Positions 37,816 through 47,134 of a stretch of DNA of 64,000 bases are shown here, piece by piece. This DNA comes from Paenibacillus sp. 32O-W (lineage in GTDB: Bacteria > Bacillota > Bacilli > Paenibacillales > NBRC-103111). The stretch lies in NCBI RefSeq assembly GCF_007679495.1, contig NZ_VEGP01000023.1, forward strand, positions 1 through 64,000, given 5' to 3'. Below the pieces are notes generated by a model, which was not told the origin of the DNA, made no database searches, and saw only the letters and a program-made list of their open reading frames with translations. How positions within the stretch are numbered: the first letter of the stretch is position 1; the number at the start of each line of letters is the position of its first letter. Both the position numbers and the translations under genes were made by a program.

Positions 37816-38505
37816 ATGATTCAAGCAAACCGACTCACAAAAACATTCGGCTCCGGCGGTTCGATGGTACGAGCCCTTAAAGAAGTGGATCTATCGATCG
37901 CCAGAGGGGAAATGATCAGCATTGTCGGACCGTCCGGCTGCGGTAAAACGACCCTGCTCCATGTCCTCTCCGGGATAGAGCTTCCGACAGAAGGAACCGT
38001 CCTTATCGACGGATTTGATCTGTATGGAGCAGCAGAAAAAGCTCGCTCCGCTTTCCGTCTGAACAAGACCGGATTCGTGTTTCAATCCTTTCACTTAATT
38101 CCTGTATTGAACGCATTGGAGAATGTGGCGCTCCCGCTGATCGGACAGGGAATGCCGACAAAGAAAGCGAACGATAAAGCAAAAATCGCCCTTACCCAAG
38201 TCGGTCTCGGCGACAAGTTAAACGTTCGCCCAACCGAATTGTCAGGAGGGCAAAACCAGCGAATTGCCATTGCTCGTGCCATCGTTTCCGACCCGGTTGT
38301 CCTCTGGGCCGATGAACCAACCGGTGCGCTCGACAGCCAGACCTCCGAACAAATTGTCGGGCTGCTGCGGCACATTAACGAAACGATGGGTACCACAATC
38401 GTCATGGTCACCCATGATAAAAGCATCGCTGCCCAATCGGACCGGACGATCCGGATGGAAAACGGACGCATCATCGACCACGGGGAAGCGGGGGCGGAAC
38501 GATGA
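37816..38505 (+). CDS. ABC transporter ATP-binding protein (MacB/LolD/BceA type)
   Basis: 229 residues. Walker A GPSGCGKTT near residue 41, Q loop FVFQSFHL, signature LSGGQNQR (one change from the usual LSGGQQQR), Walker B VLWADEPTGALD, and H loop MVTHD. This is the subfamily that powers FtsX-type permeases. ATG 37816 has AAGAGG upstream. Overlaps the permease gene by ATGA. Confidence 0.95.
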   Translation: MIQANRLTKTFGSGGSMVRALKEVDLSIARGEMISIVGPSGCGKTTLLHVLSGIELPTEGTVLIDGFDLYGAAEKARSAFRLNKTGFVFQSFHLIPVLNALENVALPLIGQGMPTKKANDKAKIALTQVGLGDKLNVRPTELSGGQNQRIAIARAIVSDPVVLWADEPTGALDSQTSEQIVGLLRHINETMGTTIVMVTHDKSIAAQSDRTIRMENGRIIDHGEAGAER

Positions 38506-41309
38506 GAAGCATGCTGACTCCTTCCCTCGTGTGGCGTATGGCGTGGCGGAACCTGTGGACTCAGCCCCGCCAAACGCTGCTGACCGTGCTGGGCGGCTGC
38601 ATCGGAGCTGCATTGATCATGGCAGCCGTTGTCTTTTTTCAATCGTTTGATGAAAGTGGAAACCGCTGGCTGAAACAGCATTATGGTCCGATTGATTGGG
38701 AATTGAAGCCTCCGGCAGGAACCCGACATTTCACGCAAGAGGAAGTGCAGGCGATCGCCGAACGGTTACAGCCATACAATGTACAGCTGCTGCCTGCTGC
38801 TATTTTTGAAACAAGCGTCAGCAAAGTCGACGGTCAGTTGCAGCCCGTGCAAACAGGTTTACGCTACTTGGCCATAGGAGTTGACTTTGCTCAAGCCGCT
38901 GAATTTGATCCCGATCATCCGCTTTGGGAGCTGTCTTTGTCTGCCGATCAAGTTATACTATCCGAAGCGATTGCGAAGCCACTCGGTCTCGTCGAGGGCG
39001 ATACGGTGGCGATCCCTGATAAACGTGGAAACTCTAAGCTTTTTCAAGTGAAGAAAATCGTCAAAGAAGAAGGCATAACCGGTTATAGGGGCCTATTCGC
39101 TGCCGAAGGAACCCTCATTATGGGAATCCGCCAGGCCCGAAATTTAAGCGCAGCTCCTGACGGAGCCTTCACCTCTATCCTGGCTGGCCGGGAAGATTAT
39201 ACATTAGCAGAACAATCGGCTGTACGCTTTCCGACCCCGCTGCCGTTGTTCGATCTGCATGAGCAGAAAGTAGCGGATGAAAACCAGGTAAACAAAATGA
39301 AACAGCGGCATGGGGCTATTTTTATCATTTGCAGCCTAACCGCTATTTTGGCCGGAGCCTTGCTGATGATCCAAATTCTGCAGATGCTGGTCTATTCACG
39401 CAAGGAATCCTTAGCTCTGCTGCGTGCGCTCGGCTTTCAAAACAGACAAGTAAGAGCCATTTTTTTCATCGAAACGACATTAATCAACTTATTAAGTACG
39501 GGCGTAGGTATTGTGCTGGGAATACCGCTGGGCTTCGGCGTCATTCGTCTGTTTGAATGGTTTAATCAGGACCTGCTCTACGCCTATGGTGCAAACTCAA
39601 TTCCTATTATGCCTTATGTATCTTTGGGCGGTATCGCCCTGTCTTGCGCTGCGGTTCTCGGGTTATTAACAGTTATCTCATTCGTCGCTTGTTACCGGAT
39701 GGGCAAAATGAACATCGTGCTTGCTTTGCGGGGAGATCAAGATCCGGAGAAAACAGGCGGCGGACAGTGGATTCGCAAGGGGCTGCGGATCGTGCTGACG
39801 GTTTGTGCTGCGATTATTGTATTCAGCCACTTTATTCAATTTTTCAGCGGGAAAAGTTTGGAGATCATGACTACCAATACAGGATTTGTACCGCACCGAT
39901 CGTTGTCTGTCTTAGCGCTATGGTTTGGGGCTTCAGTATCGATGCTGTATTTGGTCGTTCAGGGTCTGCCCTACATCCAAAAAGGGCTAAAACCGCTTTT
40001 ATCCCGGATCGGTATAGGAGATGCAGCTCAACTATTGGCGTTCCGTTATCCGGCAGGAAATTATCGGCGCACGTTCATTGTCACGCTGTTATTTAGCTGC
40101 TGTTTCATGATCCTAGTACTAATCTTGATCGTCACCCAGCATAACTATCGGGATATCAGCCAGAAATCGTATTCGATTCTCGGTTATCCTGCTTATATCA
40201 AGTACTATAGTGAGCAGGAGAAGCAGCAGATCTTAGCTGGTTTACAGCAGGATCCCGAATTGGCAGAGGCCGCTCAAAATCCGCCGGTGATGGAACCTTA
40301 TATGCTTGGATTCGAGCCGAACGATGTCTTTCTGGATTTACAGCAGTTGAATTTGACGGTGCCGAGCGAGGCCTTTCTCGCGCATGGGGCGCCCAAGCTG
40401 TCACAGCGTTCCCCGGCATTCGCTTCTGATGAAGAAGCCTGGGCGGCTGTGCTAAATAACCCCCATGCCGTGATTCTGGATCATAAATACAGCTACGAGA
40501 TGAGTACCGCCCTCTCAAGGAAGTTGAACGTGGGCGATCATCTGACGCTTAACGTGTACAATAAACCGGCAGAACCTAACACTCCTGATTTCGGAAAGCC
40601 TCGAAAAGTTGTCGATACGATCGACATCGACATTATTGGCTTCGCCGATACTTCTACGGGGATGGAATTTTATAATGTCATGTTTGTCCATCCGCAAATT
40701 TACGACCAATTGAAAGAGCATGGATATCGTTGGGAGTATTTAAAGGAATCAGGGTATGTTCTGTTGTCTTTGCCCTCTAACGATCTTCGCGATCTGCGCA
40801 AAATCGAACAGCGCCTCGCCGCACAAGGGATCAAAGGCTTCTATTCGCCTGGGATTTCCAAGGCCGGAGAAGACATGAATATGATCCAAATGCTGTGGAT
40901 TTTCATCGGATTTATGACCCTGGTGACTTTGAATATCGGTTTAGCCGGATTAGCCATCCTTCAATATCGCGCAGTTCAGGAGCGAGCCAAAACCATGGCG
41001 ATGATGCGCTGTATCGGGCTCAGCATCCGAGTGATTCGACAAATGCTGCTGCTGGAAGGAACAACGATCAGCTGGCTGGGTCTCTTGAATGGCTGCCTGT
41101 TCGGCTCCATTGGCGGTTATACGATCGTAAGATTGGCCGAATTGACTAAGCCGCCTACCTCGCCGGCCCTGTCATTTGATTATCCATGGGAGATCATCCT
41201 GCCCATTATCGGCACTTTAATGCTGATCGCTCTTCTGCTGAATCTGGCTCCTTCACGAAAAATCACACGCTTGTCTCCGGGGGATGCCATTCGTTCGGCG
41301 AGCGATTAA
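38502..41309 (+). CDS. FtsX-like ABC transporter permease
   Basis: 935 residues with about ten transmembrane helices: one near 25-45; a group from about 265 to 545; three at the C-terminus (about 800-920). Two large external domains lie at about 46-265 and 545-800. Two FtsX domains, each with the AR(A/C)(L/I)G coupling motif (LLRALGFQNRQV and MMRCIGLSIRVI). The layout fits a mechanotransmission or peptide-protection transporter rather than an importer. The substrate is unknown. Confidence 0.92.
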   Translation: MRSMLTPSLVWRMAWRNLWTQPRQTLLTVLGGCIGAALIMAAVVFFQSFDESGNRWLKQHYGPIDWELKPPAGTRHFTQEEVQAIAERLQPYNVQLLPAAIFETSVSKVDGQLQPVQTGLRYLAIGVDFAQAAEFDPDHPLWELSLSADQVILSEAIAKPLGLVEGDTVAIPDKRGNSKLFQVKKIVKEEGITGYRGLFAAEGTLIMGIRQARNLSAAPDGAFTSILAGREDYTLAEQSAVRFPTPLPLFDLHEQKVADENQVNKMKQRHGAIFIICSLTAILAGALLMIQILQMLVYSRKESLALLRALGFQNRQVRAIFFIETTLINLLSTGVGIVLGIPLGFGVIRLFEWFNQDLLYAYGANSIPIMPYVSLGGIALSCAAVLGLLTVISFVACYRMGKMNIVLALRGDQDPEKTGGGQWIRKGLRIVLTVCAAIIVFSHFIQFFSGKSLEIMTTNTGFVPHRSLSVLALWFGASVSMLYLVVQGLPYIQKGLKPLLSRIGIGDAAQLLAFRYPAGNYRRTFIVTLLFSCCFMILVLILIVTQHNYRDISQKSYSILGYPAYIKYYSEQEKQQILAGLQQDPELAEAAQNPPVMEPYMLGFEPNDVFLDLQQLNLTVPSEAFLAHGAPKLSQRSPAFASDEEAWAAVLNNPHAVILDHKYSYEMSTALSRKLNVGDHLTLNVYNKPAEPNTPDFGKPRKVVDTIDIDIIGFADTSTGMEFYNVMFVHPQIYDQLKEHGYRWEYLKESGYVLLSLPSNDLRDLRKIEQRLAAQGIKGFYSPGISKAGEDMNMIQMLWIFIGFMTLVTLNIGLAGLAILQYRAVQERAKTMAMMRCIGLSIRVIRQMLLLEGTTISWLGLLNGCLFGSIGGYTIVRLAELTKPPTSPALSFDYPWEIILPIIGTLMLIALLLNLAPSRKITRLSPGDAIRSASD

Positions 41310-41370
41310 CGGTCACTGTACCGGGATGATCAAGTGATTCCTCGCCGGTTTTGGAGAAGAAGCCAACGAA

Positions 41371-41408
41371 AAAAGAAAAACGGACAGGAGCCGCGTGCCC
41401 CTGTCCGT
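41371..41408 (-). terminator. Terminator of the uracil permease gene
   Basis: ACGGACAGG / CCTGTCCGT around an 11-base loop. On the minus strand a TTTTTCTTTTTT tract follows. Confidence 0.85.
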
Positions 41409-41441
41409 TCATTTAATATAGCTTTGCTTAGGTGATTTATA

Positions 41442-42722
41442 TTACTTTTCCTGGTCGTTAGACAGCTTCAGAACTTCCAGCAAGCGGAGGAACAAGCTTA
41501 GCAGTATGGCCACGATAGTAGCAAGCGCCATGCCCTTCAGCTCGAAATTCCCCCAGCGGAAGGCCGCTCCGCTGATTCCGATAACGAGAACGATTGTGGT
41601 CAGAATCAGATTGGCCGGCTTCGAATAATCGACCTTGGACTCGACCAGCATCCGGATACCCGATGCGCCGATAACTCCGAACAGCAGCAGGGAAATGCCG
41701 CCCATGACCGGTTCGGGGATGGTCATGATCAGTGTGGACAGCTTGCCCGAGAAGGACAGGATGATGGCGAATACCGCCGCACCGCCGATGACGAATACGG
41801 AATAGACGCGGGTCAGGGCGAGAACGCCGATATTTTCCCCATACGTCGTATTCGGGGTAGACCCCACGAAACCGGAAATGATGGTGGAAATGCCGTTGCC
41901 GAGCAGAGACCGGTCAAGTCCCGGATCCTTCGTCAAATCTTTGCCTACGATGTTGCCGGTAACAATCAAGTGACCGATGTGCTCGGCGATAACGACCAGC
42001 GATACGGGCAGGATAACCGCTATGCTGGCCCAATCCCACTTGGGGGTATAAAATGTAGGCGCAGCAATCAAGCTTGCCTCATGAACTTTAGCGAAATCGA
42101 CAAGGCCTAGCCGGTAGGCTACGATATAGCCGACGACGATTCCGATCAGAATCGGAATAATCTTCAGGAAGCCGCGAAAGAGAACGTTGCCGAGCACGGC
42201 GACCAGCAGCGTCACCATTGAAGCGGTAACCACCTTGGGATCGATGCTCCATGCGGATGATGGAATATCCTCGGGCTTGATCAACCCGGCCATCCGGGCG
42301 GCTGTCGGAACAAGCTCCAGACCGATAACGGCCACAATCGCACCCATTGCGGCAGGGGGGAAGACCACATCGATCCAGCCGGTACCGACCTTGCGAATGA
42401 GAAGGGCGACAAGCGAGAAGATGACTCCGGTGATAATGAAGCCCCCCAGCGCCATTTCGTAAGACCCGTTGTTCAGAACTACGAATACAGGGGACAGGAA
42501 AGCAAAGCTGGAGCCCAGATAGGCTGGAATTTGTCCCTTGCAAATGAACAGATACAGCAGAGTGCCTATTCCGTTCATCAATAGAATGGTAGCCGGATCG
42601 ACCTTGAACAGGATCGGCACGAGCACCGTAGAGCCGAACATAGCAAACAGATGCTGAAGGCTCAGGGGAATGCTTTTCAACAGAGGCGGACGCTCGTCCA
42701 CCCGGATCATGTGCTGCTGCAA
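41442..42722 (-). CDS. Uracil permease (UraA/PyrP family)
   Basis: 426 residues with about 14 helices, nucleobase-cation symporter-2 fold. Signatures: the N-terminal PLSLQHLFAMFGSTVLVPIL, the HIGH-like AEHIGHL near residue 240, and GSTPNTTYGENIGVLALT in the substrate site, which favours uracil. TTG at 42722 is chosen since AGGAGG is 7 bases upstream; ATG 42710 is too far from it. No pyrimidine attenuator was seen upstream. Confidence 0.93.
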   Translation of the reverse strand: MQQHMIRVDERPPLLKSIPLSLQHLFAMFGSTVLVPILFKVDPATILLMNGIGTLLYLFICKGQIPAYLGSSFAFLSPVFVVLNNGSYEMALGGFIITGVIFSLVALLIRKVGTGWIDVVFPPAAMGAIVAVIGLELVPTAARMAGLIKPEDIPSSAWSIDPKVVTASMVTLLVAVLGNVLFRGFLKIIPILIGIVVGYIVAYRLGLVDFAKVHEASLIAAPTFYTPKWDWASIAVILPVSLVVIAEHIGHLIVTGNIVGKDLTKDPGLDRSLLGNGISTIISGFVGSTPNTTYGENIGVLALTRVYSVFVIGGAAVFAIILSFSGKLSTLIMTIPEPVMGGISLLLFGVIGASGIRMLVESKVDYSKPANLILTTIVLVIGISGAAFRWGNFELKGMALATIVAILLSLFLRLLEVLKLSNDQEK

Positions 42723-42834
42723 GAAACTTCCTCCTTGTTTATATAATCTTTTTCGTTTACTAAAAAAGCCCATCGACAATATTATCAGAAAGAAGTCGGA
42801 AAGACATCAGTTTTTTTGGCCGGTATAATCCCGC

Positions 42835-43494
42835 TTATGTTTCTTGCTGACCGGCCCACTTCATAGCATTGGCGATAAGGCGGCCCATCGTCGGATGAGC
42901 CCATGTCTCCGCAGTATGGCCGGGGGTCAGGACACAGACCTTGCCTTGTCCGTGGCGATGAGCCCAGGCGGCGGGAGCCGCTTCCCCTTCCTCTGAGATA
43001 AGCTCCGCCAAAATCAGGGGATCTCCATCCATATCGATAAAATATTGCTCGTCATTTATCTCCCAATCACTGACTCCGGCCGTTACCGGATGGTTAGCGG
43101 ATGGAGAGGATTTGACGAGCAGCTTGCGGGTACCCGGCGGATGATGAGTAAACGTCCCCTTGACCAGCTTGCGGTACGTTCCCTCCTTCGGATATTGAGC
43201 CAGCCCGGAATGGATGGCAATCAAGCCTCCGCCTGCCGCAACGTAATCGGCAAGCTCCTGCTGGCGTTCTTCCGGACACCAGAGCTTGTCCGTCCGCACG
43301 CCGTTCTCCACGAGCAGGGCATCGCGGCCAATCACAATTCCGTCATAAGATTTGAGACGGTCCCACGGGAACTCCTCCGCCCGAGTCAAAATTTCCAAAT
43401 CATATTCGATAGAACGGGATATAGCCTCAAGACTGTGACGCGATCGTTCTGCAGGATGATAACGGTCTTCCAGAAGAGCCAACCATTTGACCAT
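42835..43494 (-). CDS. ThuA-domain protein (trehalose utilisation-like)
   Basis: 219 residues, class I glutamine amidotransferase-like fold. Visible are LLEDRYHPAERS at the start, YVAAGGGLIAIHSGLA (nucleophile elbow, no Cys) near 90-105, FTHHPPGTR, and the C-terminal RHGQGKVCVLTPGHT typical of ThuA. Members act on sugars but their chemistry is unclear. MVKW at 43494 has GGAAGG upstream. No sugar genes are nearby. Confidence 0.85.
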   Translation of the reverse strand: MVKWLALLEDRYHPAERSRHSLEAISRSIEYDLEILTRAEEFPWDRLKSYDGIVIGRDALLVENGVRTDKLWCPEERQQELADYVAAGGGLIAIHSGLAQYPKEGTYRKLVKGTFTHHPPGTRKLLVKSSPSANHPVTAGVSDWEINDEQYFIDMDGDPLILAELISEEGEAAPAAWAHRHGQGKVCVLTPGHTAETWAHPTMGRLIANAMKWAGQQET

Positions 43495-43918
43495 AAAACA
43501 ACCTTCCTTCCTAAATATCATTTGAAAGCCCGTTGCTGCTTACGTTGATTTCTGATCAAAGCAAGCAAAGGGATTTTTTGTACATTTTATCCCGATGTTT
43601 GTATTATCGGGTTAAGCCCCCCACCTCTATAGGTGGGCTCTAAATCAGGTGGAGTAGAGTCTCCATCTGATTACTCGATGTTCAGCTAAGCTGAACGAGT
43701 TCACTGCCGAAGATAAGCCGTTTTTCCAATGACTCCCACCCATAATACTACAAATTATAGATGGCGGGAACCCAATTCAGATTCGCCCAACGGGGAGTCT
43801 GCGGTACGCTTTGGGAATGGCTCGACATGAAAAACGGGACGATTCGACACGTTTCTTGACGGGATGCCCTGTTGAGGTTCATAATGAATAAAAATGATCA
43901 AACGGAAAGGATTTAGGA
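43495..43918. other. Structured intergenic region thuA-relA
   Basis: 424 bases between divergent genes. Contains the three-hairpin block described separately. The remainder includes a T-run near 43575 and GGCGGGAACCCA near 43763. No clear relA promoter is seen; GAAAGGA precedes the relA ATG. Confidence 0.6.
43611..43700. repeat. Three-hairpin block, possible IS200/IS605-type end relic
   Basis: Hairpin A CCCACC (43620-43625) / GGTGGG (43632-43637). Hairpin B AATCAGGTGGAG (43643-43654) / CTCCATCTGATT (43661-43672) with one bulge. Hairpin C GTTCAG / CTGAAC (43680-43696) extended by ACTC / GAGT. Such serial palindromes are typical of IS200/IS605 ends and TnpB guide-RNA regions. No transposase gene is present, so a relic or solo element is inferred. 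Confidence 0.45.
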
Positions 43919-46093
43919 ATGGGGATCGAGCTGTTACTTGAGAAGGCATCAACCTATTTAAAAGAGAACGACCTGAACAAGATACAAGAGGCCTATCTGT
44001 TTGCCGAACAGGCTCATCACGGTCAGGTAAGAAAATCGGGAGAGCCTTATATTCTGCATCCGGTCGCAGTAGCCGAAATAGTGGTTAAAATGCAGATGGA
44101 TGCCACCTCGATCATCGCTGCTCTGCTGCATGACGTTGTGGAAGATACCAGCGTTTCTTTAGACATGCTGCGCGAACGGTTCGGGGATACCTGCGCGATG
44201 CTGGTGGACGGCTTGACGAAGCTGGAGAAAATCCAATTTAAATCGAAGCAGGAGCAGCAGAATGAGAATTATCGGAAGATGTTCGTCGCGATGGCTCAGG
44301 ATATTCGGGTCATTCTTATCAAACTGGCGGACAGGCTTCATAACATGCGGACTCTTAAGTTTCAATCGGAAGAAGCCCAGCGCCGGATTGCCGATGAGAC
44401 TCTGGAAATTTTCTGCCCGATTGCCCACCGGTTAGGGATATCTGCGATCAAATGGGAGATGGAGGATATCGCTCTCCGTTATCTAAATCCTCAGCAGTAC
44501 TACCGGATTGCAAATCTGATGCAGAAGAAGAGAACCGAGCGGGAGCAATATATTCAGGATGTTATTGTGAAAATAAAGGAAAAAGTGTCCGAAATGGGGA
44601 TCGAAAGCGACATATCGGGCCGGCCCAAGCATATCTATAGCATTTATAAGAAGATGACCTCGAGAGGCAAGCAGTTCAATGAAATTTATGATCTGCTGGC
44701 CATTCGGGTGATTGTGGACAATATCAAGGACTGCTACGCCACCCTCGGGATTATTCATACTTTATGGAAGCCTATGCCCGGCAGGTTTAAAGACTACATT
44801 GCCATGCCCAAGGCCAACATGTACCAATCCCTGCATACGACCGTGATCGGACCCAAGGGGGAGCCGCTGGAAGTGCAGATTCGGACCTGGGAAATGCACC
44901 GCACATCCGAATATGGTATCGCCGCCCACTGGGCGTATAAGGAAGGCTCGGCGGTTCCGTCCGGCAGCTTCAGCAAGAAGATGAACTGGTTCCGTGAAAT
45001 TCTCGAGCTGCAGAACGAAACGCGGGATGCTTCGGAGTTCATGGAGTCGTTGAAGATGGACTTCTTTACCGACCTTGTCTTCGTGTTCACGCCCAAGGGT
45101 GAGGTCATTGAGCTTCCGGCGGGCTCGGTACCGCTTGACTTCGCGTACAGAATTCATACGGAGGTCGGGAACCGGACGATCGGGGCCAAGATCAACGGAC
45201 GGATCGTCCCGCTGGATTACAAGCTGAACAACGGCGATATCGTTGAAATTCTGACCTCCAAGCATTCGTACGGCCCCAGCCAGGATTGGCTCAAGATTGC
45301 TCAATCCTCTCATACGAAGAGCAAGATCAAGCAGTGGTTCAAGAAGGAGAAGCGGGAAGAGAACATCATTAAAGGCCGGGAAGCCATCGAACGGGAGTTA
45401 AAGCGCCTGGCCATCGATCCGGCCCAATGGATGACGGATGACAAGCTGCAGGAGGTCGCATCCAAGTTTAATTTTAACGATATAGAGGATATGCTGTCCG
45501 CGATCGGCTTCGGGGGAATTACCGCCGCGCAGATCGTTACCCGGCTGACGGAGAAGCTTCGCAAGGAAGAGATCCCTCCGCTGCAGCTGACTAACGAAGT
45601 CAAGGAAGTGAAGTCCGCACCGGAGAAGAAGAGCCGTCCCACCCACGGAGTCCGGGTCAAGGGAGTGGACAACCTGCTGGTCCGCTTCGCCCGCTGCTGC
45701 AATCCCGTTCCGGGAGACGATATCGTCGGCTATATTACGCGCGGCCGCGGAGTGTCGGTGCATCGTTCGGACTGCAGCAATATTCCGGCACCGGACGGTG
45801 AGGAAGGCAACCGGATTATTGAGATTGAATGGGCGGATTCGATAGAAGCGAATTACAGTGTCGAAATCGAGATAACAGGACATGACCGGCCGGGCTTGCT
45901 CAATGAAGTGCTGCAGGCCGTGTCGGAGAGCAAGACGATGATGTCCGCCGTCTCCGGCCGTTCGGACAAGAACAAGATGGCGTTGATTCATATGACGATC
46001 CTGATCCGCAATATCGATCATCTCCATTCTGTCGTCGAGAAGATTAAACGAATTCAGGACGTCTATTCCGTGCAAAGAATCATGCAGTCATAA
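43919..46093 (+). CDS. relA: Bifunctional (p)ppGpp synthetase/hydrolase RelA
   Basis: 724 residues, long RSH protein. HD hydrolase domain (about 25-180; FAEQAHHGQVRKSGEPY, LLHDVVED), synthetase domain (about 235-345; GRPKHIYSIYKKM, YDLLAIRVI), TGS domain (about 390-450), helical/zinc-finger region with RFARCCNPVPGDDI, and C-terminal ACT (about 645-720). Both active sites look intact, so it makes and degrades (p)ppGpp. Followed by dtd as in Bacillus. Confidence 0.98.
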   Translation: MGIELLLEKASTYLKENDLNKIQEAYLFAEQAHHGQVRKSGEPYILHPVAVAEIVVKMQMDATSIIAALLHDVVEDTSVSLDMLRERFGDTCAMLVDGLTKLEKIQFKSKQEQQNENYRKMFVAMAQDIRVILIKLADRLHNMRTLKFQSEEAQRRIADETLEIFCPIAHRLGISAIKWEMEDIALRYLNPQQYYRIANLMQKKRTEREQYIQDVIVKIKEKVSEMGIESDISGRPKHIYSIYKKMTSRGKQFNEIYDLLAIRVIVDNIKDCYATLGIIHTLWKPMPGRFKDYIAMPKANMYQSLHTTVIGPKGEPLEVQIRTWEMHRTSEYGIAAHWAYKEGSAVPSGSFSKKMNWFREILELQNETRDASEFMESLKMDFFTDLVFVFTPKGEVIELPAGSVPLDFAYRIHTEVGNRTIGAKINGRIVPLDYKLNNGDIVEILTSKHSYGPSQDWLKIAQSSHTKSKIKQWFKKEKREENIIKGREAIERELKRLAIDPAQWMTDDKLQEVASKFNFNDIEDMLSAIGFGGITAAQIVTRLTEKLRKEEIPPLQLTNEVKEVKSAPEKKSRPTHGVRVKGVDNLLVRFARCCNPVPGDDIVGYITRGRGVSVHRSDCSNIPAPDGEEGNRIIEIEWADSIEANYSVEIEITGHDRPGLLNEVLQAVSESKTMMSAVSGRSDKNKMALIHMTILIRNIDHLHSVVEKIKRIQDVYSVQRIMQS

Positions 46094-46123
46094 GACGGTA
46101 TTGACTGGAAACGAGGGATAGGG

Positions 46124-46564
46124 TTGAGGATTGTAGTACAACGCAGTAAAGAAGCGAGTGTGACCATTAACGGAAGCCTGACGGGGAGCATCGAGCAGGG
46201 GCTCGTGCTGCTGGTCGGGGTCACCCACGAGGATACGGAAGAGGATGCCCGCTACTTGGCGGATAAAGTGGCCGGTTTGAGAATATTTGAGGATGACGGC
46301 GGCAAGATGAACCTGTCTGTTCAAGAGATAGGGGGTCAAATCTTGTCGGTTTCGCAATTTACTCTATATGGAGATTGCCGCAAGGGCAAGCGGCCCAATT
46401 TCATGGCGGCGGCGAGGCCGGAACTGGCAGAACCGCTGTACCACCGGTTTAACGAGCTGTTGAGAGAACGGGGACTAACCGTTGCGACTGGGCGGTTCGG
46501 CGAAATGATGGATGTTCGGCTGGTGAATTGGGGGCCGGTTACTCTTATTCTGGAGAGCAAATAA
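46124..46564 (+). CDS. dtd: D-aminoacyl-tRNA deacylase
   Basis: 146 residues. Removes D-amino acids from mischarged tRNAs. [19 protein letters not shown] is the DTD signature; GPVTLILE near the end contains the NxGPVT cross-subunit motif (NWGPVT). TTG 46124 starts [13 protein letters not shown], the family start, with GAGGGATAGGG upstream. 30 bases after relA. Confidence 0.97.
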   Translation: MRIVVQRSKEASVTINGSLTGSIEQGLVLLVGVTHEDTEEDARYLADKVAGLRIFEDDGGKMNLSVQEIGGQILSVSQFTLYGDCRKGKRPNFMAAARPELAEPLYHRFNELLRERGLTVATGRFGEMMDVRLVNWGPVTLILESK

Positions 46565-46733
46565 CGAGAACAAGGTTCGATTGCCGTGCGCAGACGGGCC
46601 TCGGTCAGGCTAAAGTTCGGGACAAGCAGAAGGTGTATAGTCAGGGGAAGAGGCTCCTCTTTTTGGCAGATTATTAGTTTCCGCGGAGGGAAATAATAGC
46701 CACTAGACACCTTGGCATAAAGGAGATGTAGAC

Positions 46734-46907
46734 GTGCACCGATCCGTCAAGGAGGAAACCGTCCTGCTTTCCCAGCAAATTTCTGCTCCGGCCTCTTACC
46801 ATGAAGCGATCGCTTCCCTGACCCTGGACGGGTCAACGGAGGGCAAGCACAGCTTCGAATCCGAACGGGACGCGATGAAGAGAGTTCCGCGCAAAATCAT
46901 TCGCTAA
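46734..46907 (+). CDS. Small hypothetical protein, 57 residues
   Basis: GTG start with a strong AAAGGAGATG site 5 bases upstream, a stop at 46905, and a terminator 30 bases later, so it forms a complete small cistron between dtd and hemZ. The product is hydrophilic, begins MHRSVKEETVLL and ends in the basic stretch MKRVPRKIIR. No family recognised and no signal peptide. The well-placed binding site and terminator support expression. Confidence 0.6.
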   Translation: MHRSVKEETVLLSQQISAPASYHEAIASLTLDGSTEGKHSFESERDAMKRVPRKIIR

Positions 46908-46936
46908 CGATTATAATGAGATAACATAATAGCCAC

Positions 46937-46964
46937 GGACGGACACTCAGTCTGTCCTTTTTTT
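46937..46964 (+). terminator. Intrinsic terminator after the small ORF
   Basis: GGACGGAC / GTCTGTCC (one wobble) with loop ACTCA, then seven T. Confidence 0.85.
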
Positions 46965-47134
46965 GTCTCTGGGAGGAAGGATTCAATTAATATAGACGGA
47001 GGATGCATGAAGGAATCCGCGGGTTCCTACGGCCGCACTAAATCTGCCGGAAATGTTTTATTCGGCGGGCATCTTATGTTACACTCTACAATAGGCTAAT
47101 CATGCTTACGGAAATACACCTCGGAGGTGCGCAC

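Noticed and set aside
42723-42834. Possible purine or pyrimidine regulatory RNA before the uracil permease
   Set aside because: No conserved riboswitch core or attenuator pair could be traced on the minus strand.
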